The translations under genes and the position numbers were made by a program. From Casuarina equisetifolia (Eukaryota; Streptophyta; Magnoliopsida; Fagales; Casuarinaceae), in the NCBI GenBank assembly GCA_028551475.1, contig CM052359.1, forward strand, positions 23,003,583 through 23,067,582: a DNA stretch of 64,000 bases. Reading direction: 5' to 3'. Positions 1-12,900 of the stretch are shown piece after piece. Under the pieces are notes generated by a model. The model did not search any database. It saw nothing but the letters and a program-made list of their open reading frames with translations, and was not told the DNA's origin. The stretch's first letter is position 1; each line of letters opens with the position of its first letter.

Positions 1-3000
1 ATTGTTAAGTTAAGACTAAATAAAATCAAAAAAGAAATGTTAAAAACGATGCCTTTGAATATTTCTTTCTTCTTATTTTTGTATAACAATTCGATGCGTT
101 TACTGGGTCAATTAATTCAAGGGTTTATTTCTAAATCATCATGGAGATTATGTGGACTTGTTGATTAGGTGGGTCGTCGATTTTGACACGTATTGCAAAC
201 TTCGTAGTCCATCTTGACGGGTTTTTCACACTTGTAATGGCTTCTTGTCGAGACTTATCCGTTGGAAAATTAGACACCATTTTTTAATATATATATATAT
301 ATTTTTTCATTTGGGTCTTCTTATTCTCGAAGCCCCGGCCATCAACATCATTTTTACGGTTCAAAATTGAAATTAGGAGTGGAATAATTACTGAGCTCAC
401 GACCCTAAAGTCGCCGGTTTGCATCACTATCTTACGCCCATTTATAGAAATTATGGTGAAAGAGTTGGCAGATCTAAAATGGGGTTTAGGTAATTATCAC
501 AAAATTCCCAGGGGTTAGCCCTTATTACCCATCTGTAAACCATCTTATCAACCTTACGTAATACAAAGACTTTTTGTTACATTTTTTACTTCTTGTCATA
601 GTTTATATCACATCTTACGATATATTATTCAAATTATTGACTTAGATTTTTGCTATTTTGGAAGATGGCTCGCACTGTTAAATTAGCTTAAATAGGATAT
701 GGCTATGGAATCAATAGGATATGGCTAATATCTACGAATAAAACATTAAAAGTGATTGCTTTTGCAAGTATCCTTAAATTCTGTTAATTATTTATTGAAA
801 TTTTATCATCTTAAACTAAAGAAATTGAAATCAAGTTTTTCAAACATATGACAAATGAATGAACATCTTTCTTTAAGTCAATATCAATAGTCCAGTAATT
901 AGTCATTGGTTGTGTAAAACTTAGGTCATGATCTACTGTATCTTAAAAACTTCACTTATCATATTACACCCACCCCACCTCAGGATTGCATGCACTGATT
1001 TCCGTGGAAGTATGGTTATCTTCTCCAAGTTCAGAGGACTATGTATTTCGCAGCTTCGGCATCAGAAAGCTCTGATACCGATAAACATGATTGCAGTTCT
1101 CTCATCGTAGTAGCCGTGTTGAGTGGCGGCATATACTAATGGTGGTGATAAGTGGGGTCTGTCATCTCCGATCAAGTCTTGCCCGGCATCACTTTATTGT
1201 AGAATTCTGAAACGTCGTTGTTAACCTTCTCTTTTGTTTAATATAATTTCCATTTGTGCTGGGACACAAGTGGCAAAATTTAGCTCATTGGTTATCGCAC
1301 CGGATCCTAGGTTAATTCTTTTTGTCCTTTTTGACGCACTTGCAATGAATTCAAAGATGAAAACACTTAATAATGAACCACTTTTTCCGGGTAATTATAT
1401 AATGAACCACTCCTGAATAATTAATGCTTATTTCTTGTCTGCTTAGTGAATTTGGCTTGGTTTTGGCTCCACCTCTTGAACAAGGCTAGAATTTTTAAAT
1501 ATTCCCACTCCCTTTACTTTTTCTTCTCGGAATTGTGTTAATTTTTCTGCTTCCCTAACCGGGAACAGCCCGAGATCCGATATTTTTTTGTTCTTATCTG
1601 ACAGCCAATGACGATGAAAATATGCCCAAGTGCAGGCCTCAGAATCCACTAAGGTCATCCTCCTTTATTTTATTATTTTGTACCTTATAACCTAAAATAT
1701 TCTTACACTTCTCTAGGTGTTACATGCCTGCAGGCTATAGAGGAATTGTAGGCAAAAGTATATATCAAACTTCTCTTTCTTCCCCCCCTCTCTCTCTTTT
1801 GCTGTCACTGTATCTGCAGTAGACTACTCAGTGAGATTCAAAACTACCAAGTAACATTTCAAAATTCTAGACCATTCTTAATGGCATGTTGATTAGCATA
1901 TACCGTGATTCATCTCCTTATCAAGAGAAGGTTGTCCCCTGATAACCAATGTGAAGGCCACCTTGAACCACCTCTAAACCTGTCAGTGAATTTTCTGACA
2001 TCTATGGTTTTCTATGTTGCGAATCCAAAACACCAAGGAGAAAGCAACACATTTGGTGAAAGGGTTTTAAAATTATTAGGTCATAGGTGATAGTGTTGCC
2101 CACGAAAAACAGAACACCTGATGGGTTTTTAATGTTGTTTTTTCTGCAGAACTCGCATATTATGCGGCACCAAATCTATTTTGGAAGCATCAAATCCTGT
2201 GTTTTGTATTAATATCATTATTAAATCCATGTACAGAGCAGTCTTTTATCTTCTCTTCCAATGGATGTTCATAATATATTACTTAATCACTATTCTCAAA
2301 CAAATACATCTCATTGTCTCGTAGCAGCCGATTCTAAGTTTATTCTTTTACAAATATGCCATGTGAACTCCAACTCTCAAACACACGTCTTATTATAATA
2401 AACAGCTCAGACATAATATAAAAAACTTTAAAGGATTCGTTAATGTGAGGACCTAAATAGATTCTTTCCTCTTCCCATTTGTTGCAGAAGAGATAGGATG
2501 AAATGACGATGCTAAAGTTGTGTTATGTGCTGTGCGTTTCGCTTTCTTTTTTGGTTCTTACTTTTAGTTTTGTAATTTTTTTTTCCTTTTTGGGTTTGGT
2601 AACCAGTTGAAGCTGCATGAGTTCGACCTACCGGGAAAAGAAAAAAAAGGTCGACCTACTGCACTTGTGCTCTTCTCTAGCATGTTTAGCAGTAGTAGGA
2701 TTAGGGCCTGGAAAATAGCTGAGATGACAGTAATGCAGCTTCAGGGAAGTGGTATTAGAAAGGGAAAGAAAAGGACTTCCAATTATAGATTCGTGGCTTG
2801 AAATTTTACAACTACTAATCATTAGAAAAAGACTCTCTGAAAGTATATAACAAGTTAAACAAAAAAAAAGTTAAAAATTACTGATGACGATCTCAGTGAT
2901 TCAATTATGGAAACTAAGGAATTTTTGGATCAATCATAATTGAAATTCAAGTAATTATCACAAAAGATAATATAAAAAAAGGTTGACTCATAATGGCTTA

Positions 3001-5355
3001 CGAAACAAAATGAGAGTCCTTTTTCTTTTTTGGGTTACGGGTCAACGAGAGTTGGAGGTGAGATAGGACTAGACCCGTGGTTGGGACGACAAAGGAGCTG
3101 AAATTCCACGGGTTGGGCCAGGCCTGCCCTCACTGTCGAACCCAGCTCAAAAGTAACGCCGTTTGGGGCCCTTATGAAAGCGATTTCAGAAGGTGGAGCC
3201 TTGATATGTGCCCCACGCGGTCTCCAGGTACATGGGCCCCGTGAAAGGAATCTTGTTATTGCAGGGAGCGTCAACATGGGACGAAGACTTTTAAGGTCTT
3301 TCACCCATAGTTTTATTACTTAGTTATAGGTATAAGTTTCTTTTCTGCTTTCAGTTACTTCAAAACTATTAGGTTTGATGTAAATTAATAAAGATAAATA
3401 TGTAATTAAAACTTAACTATTAAACCAAAAAGTCTAAGCATGTTGGTATGGCGGGTTCAATACCATTTGTTACGAACCTAACATTCCGCCACTTTCCACT
3501 ACTAACGTATGCGGTGGCCCATCTTTCCCAGTTACGACAACTCCACGCATTTAGGCACCCCTTGGGCTCGTGATGTTTTTTGCCAAGTAACCCTTTTCGT
3601 AAATCGTCCATTCTGTGGTTCAAGCCCCATATGTGGGACCCAATCATTGAATCAAAAGACCTAAGCTTGTTGATATAACAAGTTCAATACCATTTAAAGA
3701 TTATAACATTATCGTATTCATATTGTGGGTAATTTGTAGGTTTTCTTAGCCTTATTTAATTTAGATTTTCTTGGTATTAGTATAAAAAAGCACTATAAAA
3801 AAAACTAATTATGAAGTTAAAGAGATTAGTATGAGAGACATAAAAATAAATAAAAGTTTTCTAATATACATTATAACCCTCCTGATTATAATAAAGAATT
3901 ATTTTTTAGGTTGGAGATGTAAGAATAATTTCAAACCTCATAATTTTGGTATTTTTTTTATTAATATTTTATTCGTGTGTAGTGAGATTTTAAGAGATTC
4001 TGTAAGTTTGAGATTTATTGGTTTGTTTTTAACAAAAAGTTGATATCTATTTTGTTTAGAGACAAACATCATAATGTTGGTTTTCTTTTAAATAGGATTT
4101 CAATAGAAAAGAACCAATGAAATTAATACTTGATTTTTTTTTAAACAAAAAAAGACATTTCATTATGGGGTTTGAGAAGTAACAAAAAGGAGGTGAGATT
4201 TTTTGACATAGACCCATGTGAAAGATGTACGAAAGTATTACAATATCTCAGCTTCGATGATGAGTTACATTGAACTTTTACAATAAAGGTTAAAGAATCT
4301 TGAAAATTTACGAGCTTTGTGGAAAATGGTGCATGATATACACACACAACCATGCGGGGGAACCAAGAAAATATTACCATATCACAACTTTTCCAATCAG
4401 TAACACTAGGCTTTCTATAGCATTATAGCATACAATAAAGTAATTATAATATAGGAACAGGATGAACCCAAAGCGTAAAACACATAAATATTGGAAAATT
4501 CAATATATAGTCCATTCTTTTTTCTTTTTTACCTTTTGCTTCTGTTTTAATGTCTTCTTTAATAGGCGTTGCTCAAACGATTTACTTCCGCAGGTTATAC
4601 CCTCTTGTTAGCCTAGAATTGAAAAAACTCAATTCCATCTCTTTGTCGTGAGTGTTAGTAACCTTGGAGCAAAAAGTTACTAATATATCTTTTGTATGTT
4701 TACCTTGAATTTATGATAAGATATAGGGATTATCTTTTAGAGTCCTTTATTTCATAGTATCTAAATTCTTAGAGCATATGTACCTTTATTTTTTAGGAAA
4801 AAATAGAATAGAATCTTTTAAAATTTAATATTTTATCACTACTTTGAATTTGTCCAAATTCTTATCAAACTGTTCAAGAATTACTCTAAATATATCCATA
4901 GGCACTTATAAAAAAAATCCCTACTTAATTAAAATTTTTATTTTAGTATTTTTTTTTCTCCTTCTAGCTTCACATACCACACTTGGAATCAATTTTTTTT
5001 ACTGAGAAGGCTTTGAAGTTTAAACCCATTAGCCCTCATGTATCCAGGTTAAGTACTTGAACTACGAAAACTATTAAAATAAAATAAAAATTAACTGGGG
5101 TATTACTTCATCTATATGCTCTCATTTCTTTGGAAACCCATGTTATTGTTTACAACAAGATTTTCTTCTTTATTTTTCAAAACATCGAACTCCTGAACCC
5201 GAATTAGGTCGAAGAACAAGAGAGAGAAAGAACCCTCATCAAGTGTTTGATTGACTGACAAACATCCCCTCAAACTTTTCCAACAGGAGCAAAAGAGAAT
5301 CAAAATAGCATCGTGCATACTTTTATGCTCTTTTTGCTATCAAATCATCCAGTAA
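1..5355. other. AT-rich intergenic DNA, no recognisable gene
   Basis: Mostly AT-rich sequence with short open frames of 60-90 codons. None resembles a known plant protein or can be joined to neighbours by consistent splice sites. A pair of similar sequences at about 3426-3470 and 3652-3700 (related to 'gttcaataccattt') may be fragments of a short LTR-type element. No RNA gene could be supported. Confidence 0.5.
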
Positions 5356-5359
5356 AGAT

Positions 5360-5775
5360 GACAAATGACTCGTAGGTCGCTTCTCCCAAGCATACACATC
5401 CTGCGCGAGCAGTCTCCATCGTTGTCGCCCAAAAACTTTGGCTACAGAACCAATGCCCGCAACCGCGTCAACGTCGTCCACAAGCTACAACAGGCCGTCA
5501 CCTCAATGTCCTGCCACCACCTTCTTTTTGGATGCAACCATTTGGAGTAGTTATCCACTGATGTCACGTAATAATCCCGCCATGTTCGCCAAAGATGCTC
5601 GGCTAATCAGCTCCCACCTCCGGAGCTTGATTCTGACCCGTTCAAGCAATTATCGAGAGGTTTTCACAATGGAAATTACATCACCTTCCACCTGTTGTCA
5701 CCGTTTGCAGAACTGTCAAGAGGTTTTCAGAAACAAAAGCTCAAACTCATTTGCAGGGGATGGTTTCGGCTAAAG
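5360..5775. other. GC-richer island without a recognised gene
   Basis: This stretch is clearly richer in G+C than the DNA on both sides. It carries overlapping open frames on the + strand, the longest 111 codons at 5438-5773, rich in Ser, Thr and Pro. I recognise no domain. It could be a relic of a captured gene, an unannotated first exon or a transposon piece. The composition contrast is visible; any function is unknown. Confidence 0.35.
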
Positions 5776-6400
5776 ATTATTACTCTCGAGACTTTATTGT
5801 TTTGCTTTTCTTTCTAAATGTTGAAGTGGGTCATGGAGTTCCGTGGAACCCTACAATGAAAAGTAAAGATGAGTATGATTCTTTATATTTAAATACTATT
5901 TAATAATAGTATCTCTTTTAAGATAAAATTTTTATCTTCAGCATTATTTCACGTGCTAATTATATCTTAGACTCCATATTAAAGAGAGTAAAATAGATAA
6001 TTTTTTTTATAAATTAAACATATTTTGTAAATTTAAAATTATGTTGAAAATATATTCAAAATTTAATACAAAAATGAGCGAAACCCTAAACCATTTAAAA
6101 AATCATATTTTTCTACCATAACTTTTATCCCAACAAAAATAATAACATCAAAGTTGTAAAAGTGATGACTAACTAATCATGAATAATAAAATTAACTTAA
6201 AAGTTACATATATTATTTAAGCTTCACTTGGTGTCATTGTGTTCAAAATTGCATATGATAAAACAGAATCAATATATACTCTAAAGTTAAAAGTCTAACC
6301 CAAAAAAAATTAAATTATATTTTAAAGAATCAGGAAGATGCAATTTCATCTTTCACACATTTCTAATGCCGCGGATGATCAAGTATCTAAACCACAAGCA
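5776..6400. other. AT-rich intergenic DNA, nothing seen
   Basis: Low-complexity AT-rich sequence between two GC-richer islands. I see no open frame of interest, RNA gene or repeat unit that I can support. Confidence 0.5.
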
Positions 6401-7190
6401 CAGAGAGAGTTAGAAGAAAGATGGATTCAGAATTAAATATGAGGATGAGTACGAAAAGGAGTGGTTGGTGGAGCGAAGACCGCAAAGTCTCCGCACGTCT
6501 GCGGTCACATCGAAACGACGGGCGTGGGAGGAAGAGAGGAGCGGTTGGTTGGCATTTGGCTCTTGGCTTTTTGCCTTTTGGCTCTTGGACGCCCCCACTG
6601 GCTTTTTACCCCTTCTCTCTTCCCCCGTCTCTTTCCCACATTACCCTGTAGCGGCGATGTTTTCGTCTTCGGAAAGCGAGCGCCGTGCAAACGAGAGAGA
6701 AAGCGTGGAAGACTGGCCAAAGGCTGTAGAGGGCGGAGGGTGGCAGTGGGACCCAACTCCGCCACCTTTTTGGACTTTCAGACGATGTGGGACCCTTCCC
6801 AAACCCTTCTTCTCTCCCCCAACCTCCCACCTTTTTTGTCCCGTCATCCACGTTTGACTCGGTTTCACACTTCATTTCCTATACGGCGATGATCTTTCAC
6901 ACGTAGAAATCGTCGTCTTTCCTTTTCTCTTTGCAGATCCCAAGAAGCATCTCGGATTGCCCTAACGTTTTGTGCAGTTTTTGGATTTCGTTGGTCCGAA
7001 AAACTTGCTTGATTGAAAAAAGTTGAGCAACTTGCAGTGCCCCATCTGAGTTCGGGACGTGGCTTGAGCCGTCGAGCCAAGACCTCCATCTCTCCCATTG
7101 CTTCCATCCATTCGGATAGACTGACAAATCCATCCCTCTCTTCTATGACCCGAGGGTATACTTGTTGGGAATTATGAAGTCCCACCCCGA
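6400..7190. other. GC-rich island with overlapping ORFs, unassigned
   Basis: Base composition rises sharply here, with many CG dinucleotides. Open frames of 75-143 codons overlap on both strands (for example 6461-6892 + and 6865-7185 -). Such overlap is expected by chance in GC-rich DNA. No translation shows a recognisable domain. The right edge at about 7166 reads 'tgttgggaattatgaagtcc', which resembles the start of small plant LTR elements. This could be a CpG-rich promoter or first exon of an unseen transcript, or a decayed element. Confidence 0.35.
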
Positions 7191-9945
7191 AATTAGATGG
7201 CCGTTCTGTGTGCTGATTATGACTCGGAGTATGTGTTTTGAGAGTAACTTCAATTTTAACATAACATTAGAGTGAGTTAGTTATATTTGAGCCAGATTAT
7301 TGAGTTATCTGGGTTGTTAGCCGTACACATATAGGACCTGAACATTAAGTTTTGAGTTAGGTTTATGCCACTTTAGCCTGTGACCCCTTCTAGAAAGGGT
7401 ATGTTGAAAATTATATAGTTTTACACCAAAAATCAATGGTTTGTTTTGTGACTTTATTAATGGTCCCGAATTTAACAATATTTATGGCCTTTTGATTTTT
7501 GAAGCTTATGAAGTATTTTTTAAGGGGTGTGATGCTATTATCATGCCCATAATAATGGAATAAGATGATTACATGAAAATGGAATGGAAACTTTTATCAC
7601 CCTTGGAGATCTTAATATTTATCCCCTCTATTGTTAAAAGTATAGTTTAATAGTAAAGTTATTAGTGAAGACCCAAGGTCCTAGATTTATAGACCAATAT
7701 CTTAGCAATTAACAATGTATAACACACTTTGGATTTTAACAACTTCTTTCAAGTGTCATTGTCCTCTAAAACCATCTATTCGAGCATATGACCTTTTAGA
7801 GACCACAAAAAAAATTGTAGTGCAATCTCGCGTGCTTGATCAAGAGTTGTAGTCCCTCATCGGAACAACGAAAGACTTCTTTTACCCACTATAAACAAAA
7901 GATAAATATCTTCTTCCGTTTTTAAATATCTGCTCAAGCACCAAACCTACAGCTGTTTGTCCCGAAAAGATACTGTAGATTGCTTGTTGCTTCACTGGAA
8001 TGCACAAAGAAAGACCCTAAAAGAAAGCTCGACAAAGACAAGAGAAGTACGAGCCTATAAGAACAGTACAACAAGGGCAGCCTAGACTGCCAAATTGAGA
8101 GCCATCCATGCTAGGTTGTCCCACCAAGCAAGTTGGATCAACTAAAACCAGGCTGAACAAGTTGAACTCCCTGAACTAGCAAGCGACAGGCCGCCTTCAT
8201 TAAATATTTGGATGCCTTAACGAAACCGGGACACAAGATTTTCCTTTTTCTATCAGAAAACGCCGTAGGAAAAACGTTGAAGCCGCCAAACAGAAGCTTA
8301 GAATGACTTCAACAGATTGTTCAAAGACAAACCGATGGCTACACAATCATAGATAAGAAATACAGCAAATCTGAGTCGCCATTGGGTTTGTCCTGCTTTT
8401 TGTAGTAAGCACTAAGGCCTTTCGTTTTCTGCTGTAAGCCGGGATGGACTTGGACCATTCTTATCCATTTTCGTGAGGTCACCCGAATCCTACTGCAGTC
8501 TCTGAGGTGGAAAGTGCCTCCAGCGGAAAATTAGCAGGCATCGGACGTAAGCAGCACAACTTGGTGTTGAAAGCTGAGCTGATTGGACAGTCCATCCAAC
8601 TCATTAATTGTTAGCTCTGACTACGCACAAACTTTAGTCCCAGTGAAAATTGCTTCACAGATTGGTAGGTACGCTGGCGTTTTCCGTGCCGAAATGCAGC
8701 CACGCATTCAAGAAAACCCTTTAGAACTGGTCTAAAATCAAGCTTTCTCCTCCATTTTTCTTGTTTTCGTTTGTATCTTCCTCCATGGATCAGCACTGGG
8801 ATAACATACATGTTTCTTGTTTTGTCATTTACCTTTTGTTAATCAACGGACCAGTAATTCAATGGTTATTTACTAATCATCTTAAACTTAAGTCGAGGTT
8901 TGATATGCTTCCTATTTTTGGCTATTATCACTGTCACTTGAACTAAACACAATCCGCAGAATTTGATACCCTGCCCACGTGCTTCCATTTTTCGATTAAT
9001 TAAGTTATGGCTAATTATTGTTAAGTAACCTGATTATTCAACTTAACTTATGAATTGGTAGAATCCCTTTAGTTTAATTATAATTTCTACTATAAATCTT
9101 AGCAATGACAAATTAGTGTTCGTATTGTAACACACTTTCCTATCATGATGAATCAATAATAGGCCTATACATAGATTTAAATTAACGAGAATCCCTATGT
9201 ACTAAAAAAGAGCTTAAACTTTAATATTATATTAAAATACATACTATGAACTAATAAACTAACTTAGAAGTTGATCAGCCACCTTTCATTCTGACCACAA
9301 TTCACATTATAATCTTTAACGAGGTGCGATCATTGCCTGTGTCATAACAATGATTTTAAAAGCTAGGATGCATCAGTACGAATGAAGTAGAGAAATCAAA
9401 TGTGAATAAAACGGTTTGAAACACTGTAAAACCTAAAGAATTTAATTCACGTTTCCAAAAAATATAGCAGGAAAAGCAAAATGTTTGTGGCTGCATTTTG
9501 CAGCACATTTTTTTCCTCTTCTCTTCGCTCACAATGGAGACCGAAGTTGGCAACTTGTTAAGAGTACTTTGCTGCAAGGAAATCTGAGCTGATTTTATTG
9601 AATCTTTAGTTTCATGGCTTAATAGTCTTGTTTCACCTGTAATATAATAAATGTAACTACAAACTAAAGAAGTTCAAAATACTGTCTAAGCATTGCGTGG
9701 GAGAGATTCATGTTTTGAATTTAAATGGTAAAATCACTGATTACTCAGGAAAGGAAGATGATAATTGATATTTAAATAAGTCAGAATATCCTCAAAAATT
9801 ATGGCCCAAATTTTGATATATACGTCAAAATGGTTCTTAACAATCTCTTGTACCCTACTCATAAAAATGAGGTGTTAGTTTTGGAATTGAAGACTCGTTC
9901 CACACAAACTCCAGCAGATATTGTACATTTGGCCAACTAATGGCA
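7191..9945. other. Intergenic DNA downstream of PIG-T
   Basis: AT-rich sequence with only short unconvincing open frames. The part next to 9945 must hold the 3' untranslated region and poly(A) site of the leftward PIG-T gene, but the exact end is not visible. Confidence 0.45.
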
Positions 9946-12900
9946 TCATTGGGAAAAATACTGCCAAACAATGGCGATCACAGTCACCATTCCCACTTTA
10001 AGCATAAGTTTTGAACTGATGAAAGATGACGAGGATGACGAGGATGACGAGGGAGGAGACTCCCATTCTTTTCCTCTAAGCCTGGCGGACAACTTGGATA
10101 GCAGCTGAGGGAGCCGACCAGATTTCTTGGCAGCTGAAAGCAAAATATGAAAAATAAACATAAGAGTCTAGGAAGCGACGAGCCAGCTGTGGAATAAATA
10201 ATTAGGATGATTACATCTTCCTTTCATGATAACATTGATGATTAGCTCAAGAATAAATAACTTCAACCATAGCTAGAGCGAAAAAGAAATAGGATTTTCA
10301 CGGCTATCTTGTATCGTCTTTAGGCAAGCTCTTCCTAGAAGGGAAAATGGTTACCAAATGGGATCGAATTTTGCAACACTTATGGGATTATATATTCCAG
10401 AGAGTTAAAAATCCTAGTTTCTTTTTCTTCTTTCAAGAAGAAGCTTGACTAATTGGACTTCCTACATTAACAAAAAGCATTGTTTCATTTTTAGAAAATA
10501 TAAGTTAGATAGCCTTGACATGCATATACTCCTCCATAGCCAACCTAATGGGTATCAATGGCATAACATAAGCCTCAAATGATTCACAGAGAAAATAAAT
10601 CTTCAGACTACTTAATTCTTTTAAAAAATTCCATAGAGAAGAAAATCCTATACAAGATTTCATTGCACTTCCTCAAAGAATTCATGGAGGGATGAAGAAG
10701 AAGTCAAATATTCTTCCTACATCAAAGTTCGGTTGTAATGCTTGCTTATTGATAGTGGAAAGCTTCAATACAAGGTGGCACTTTTTTGTATCTTTAAATT
10801 TCCCTTTTCTTATCAGTCTCTACATAATTAGTACACACAAATTGCCCTTATTATTTTAAGCATTCATTGAAGAATGAGAGATTAGAAAAGCTTTGGTTTT
10901 TGCCAAAATAGGACTTATAAGAGAGCAGTTCTTCCTTTGATATGCCGAACTATTTATATTGATACTAATGGATGACTATCTCAGCCAATCTTCCATCTTC
11001 TTTTTTGATTAGTTAGTGAATACTCCACGAGGTCCATCTATGTGCCTTTTATTTTTTGTTCGCTTACGTTTTATTGACGACTTCTGACTTCTGCTACAAT
11101 TCTTACTATGATCCATTCAAACACAGCAGACGAAGATAAGCACACAGAGCTAGAATGCACATACACAGACAGAAGATCTAACATAATAGTGCTAATTGAC
11201 CTCAAAACGATGACTTTAATTATGACTATGACTCCGATATAAAACCATGAAACAGATGCCTACTAATTGTTCTACATACTTGAATTGTCATGAACGAGTA
11301 AAAATAACCTACACCAAGAGATAAAGAGTTACCTCTCTCTTTCAAAATTCTTTCCTCCTCACCAACACGTCTTCGAAGTACATTGACCAAAGATCCAAAA
11401 TATAATGCAAATACCGTGCATGTAATTGTGATGACATTGTAAGGCATGCTAAAGTCAGGAGTTGTCAAGGGTACAAGTAACACTTCTGTGTAAGATCGAA
11501 CAGGACTGTTTTTCTGCACCACAAATCCAGACATTCAATCATATTAGTCAAGGAAATCCGAGGCATATTTGTACCAAATGCCATAAAAGAAATAAAATAA
11601 TACCTGAAATTTGGACAACAAGGGTGACTTGGTCAAAGAGTTTTCTTCAAGATAATGTGCGCTTGCGTGGAAGTTGGGAAAACTTATTACGGCAGATGGA
11701 ATGTCAAAACCTTGATTAGCATCTGGAGGATATTCGTCGATGTGCAAAAATCCCTGTGGAGACATGATACATGCTATAAAGAACTCGCACAATTATCAAC
11801 AATTTAGAATACAGAAACAAAATGTATGTTTAACCTGGGGCCCGGGAAGTCTCAAAGTGAGAAATGTAATCAGGTACATCCTCTAAATTTGCACTTGCAG
11901 TTAGAATGCCTCATAATCTTAAAGAACTCTCACATACTGATATTTAGGCTCAAAGCAACGTCGAAGCAGTAAAGTTGGGAGTAAAGCTAAGTTGAGTAGG
12001 TTTAGGATGGGAATTAAGGAAATCTGACCTCATTGAGAACATCAACAATTGAGGTAAGAGCAAAGATGCGTATGGAACTTCACTTAAAACCCTCTTATGA
12101 TTATGGAAGTTAAGCCTCGTTATTTGACACAGGAAGTTTGAGAGTCTAGTTTGAGATGGATATGAATTTGAATGCAAAATATCATCTACTAATTCTTCAA
12201 TGATTGACTTTCTGGAATAGAGTTATCTCCCCCTTTCATGGAATGAAATTGCTTTTTGTTTCTCTGTTTCAGCATCGAGGAATTCATGCTGCAGTTTGAG
12301 CATACCGCAGCTATCACTCCAATATTCAGAACAAAAACTTGCAGTAGTCAGATTGTTTGAAGTGTAGACAAGCTATACCTTAAGAGAACATTCAAAATAC
12401 ATTTTTCCCTTTTCTTTTGTTGGGGAAAAGCAGGGGGGAACCACTGAAATTCACAAGGAACATGTATACCTAGCATTATTACCTATGTCTGTGTTTTAAG
12501 TTATGAAGAGAATTCAATGAACAAACAAGAGCCACTTTTATAAAGTTGCTTTGAGGCCTTAAGTCAAACATGACATTCAGAGTTATTCATGCATGAGGCC
12601 TTGGGAAATAGTATTCTGTATTTGACAAAAGAGATATGTAATCCGATTGTTTAAACAACAGAGCCTAAATCTAAATCAAAATGCTTATCAAGGAACAACC
12701 CAAGTTAAAAAAAAAAAAATGCCAGATCATATGATTCACACCTTGTCAAACTCCAAAGTTAACGTGGCAGATTTCACACTGCAAGGAAATTTCAGAATCA
12801 GCTCCATCGCCCCAGGCGATATCTTGTCTTCAGAAGGTGAAACATGCATCTTCTCAACAACATCCGCAAGTGCCTGAGGTTGTCCATCAACAAAAACTTG

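Noticed and set aside
6410..7185. Overlapping ORFs of up to 143 codons on both strands
   Set aside because: Long chance ORFs are expected in GC-rich DNA. None carries a domain, so only the composition island is reported.
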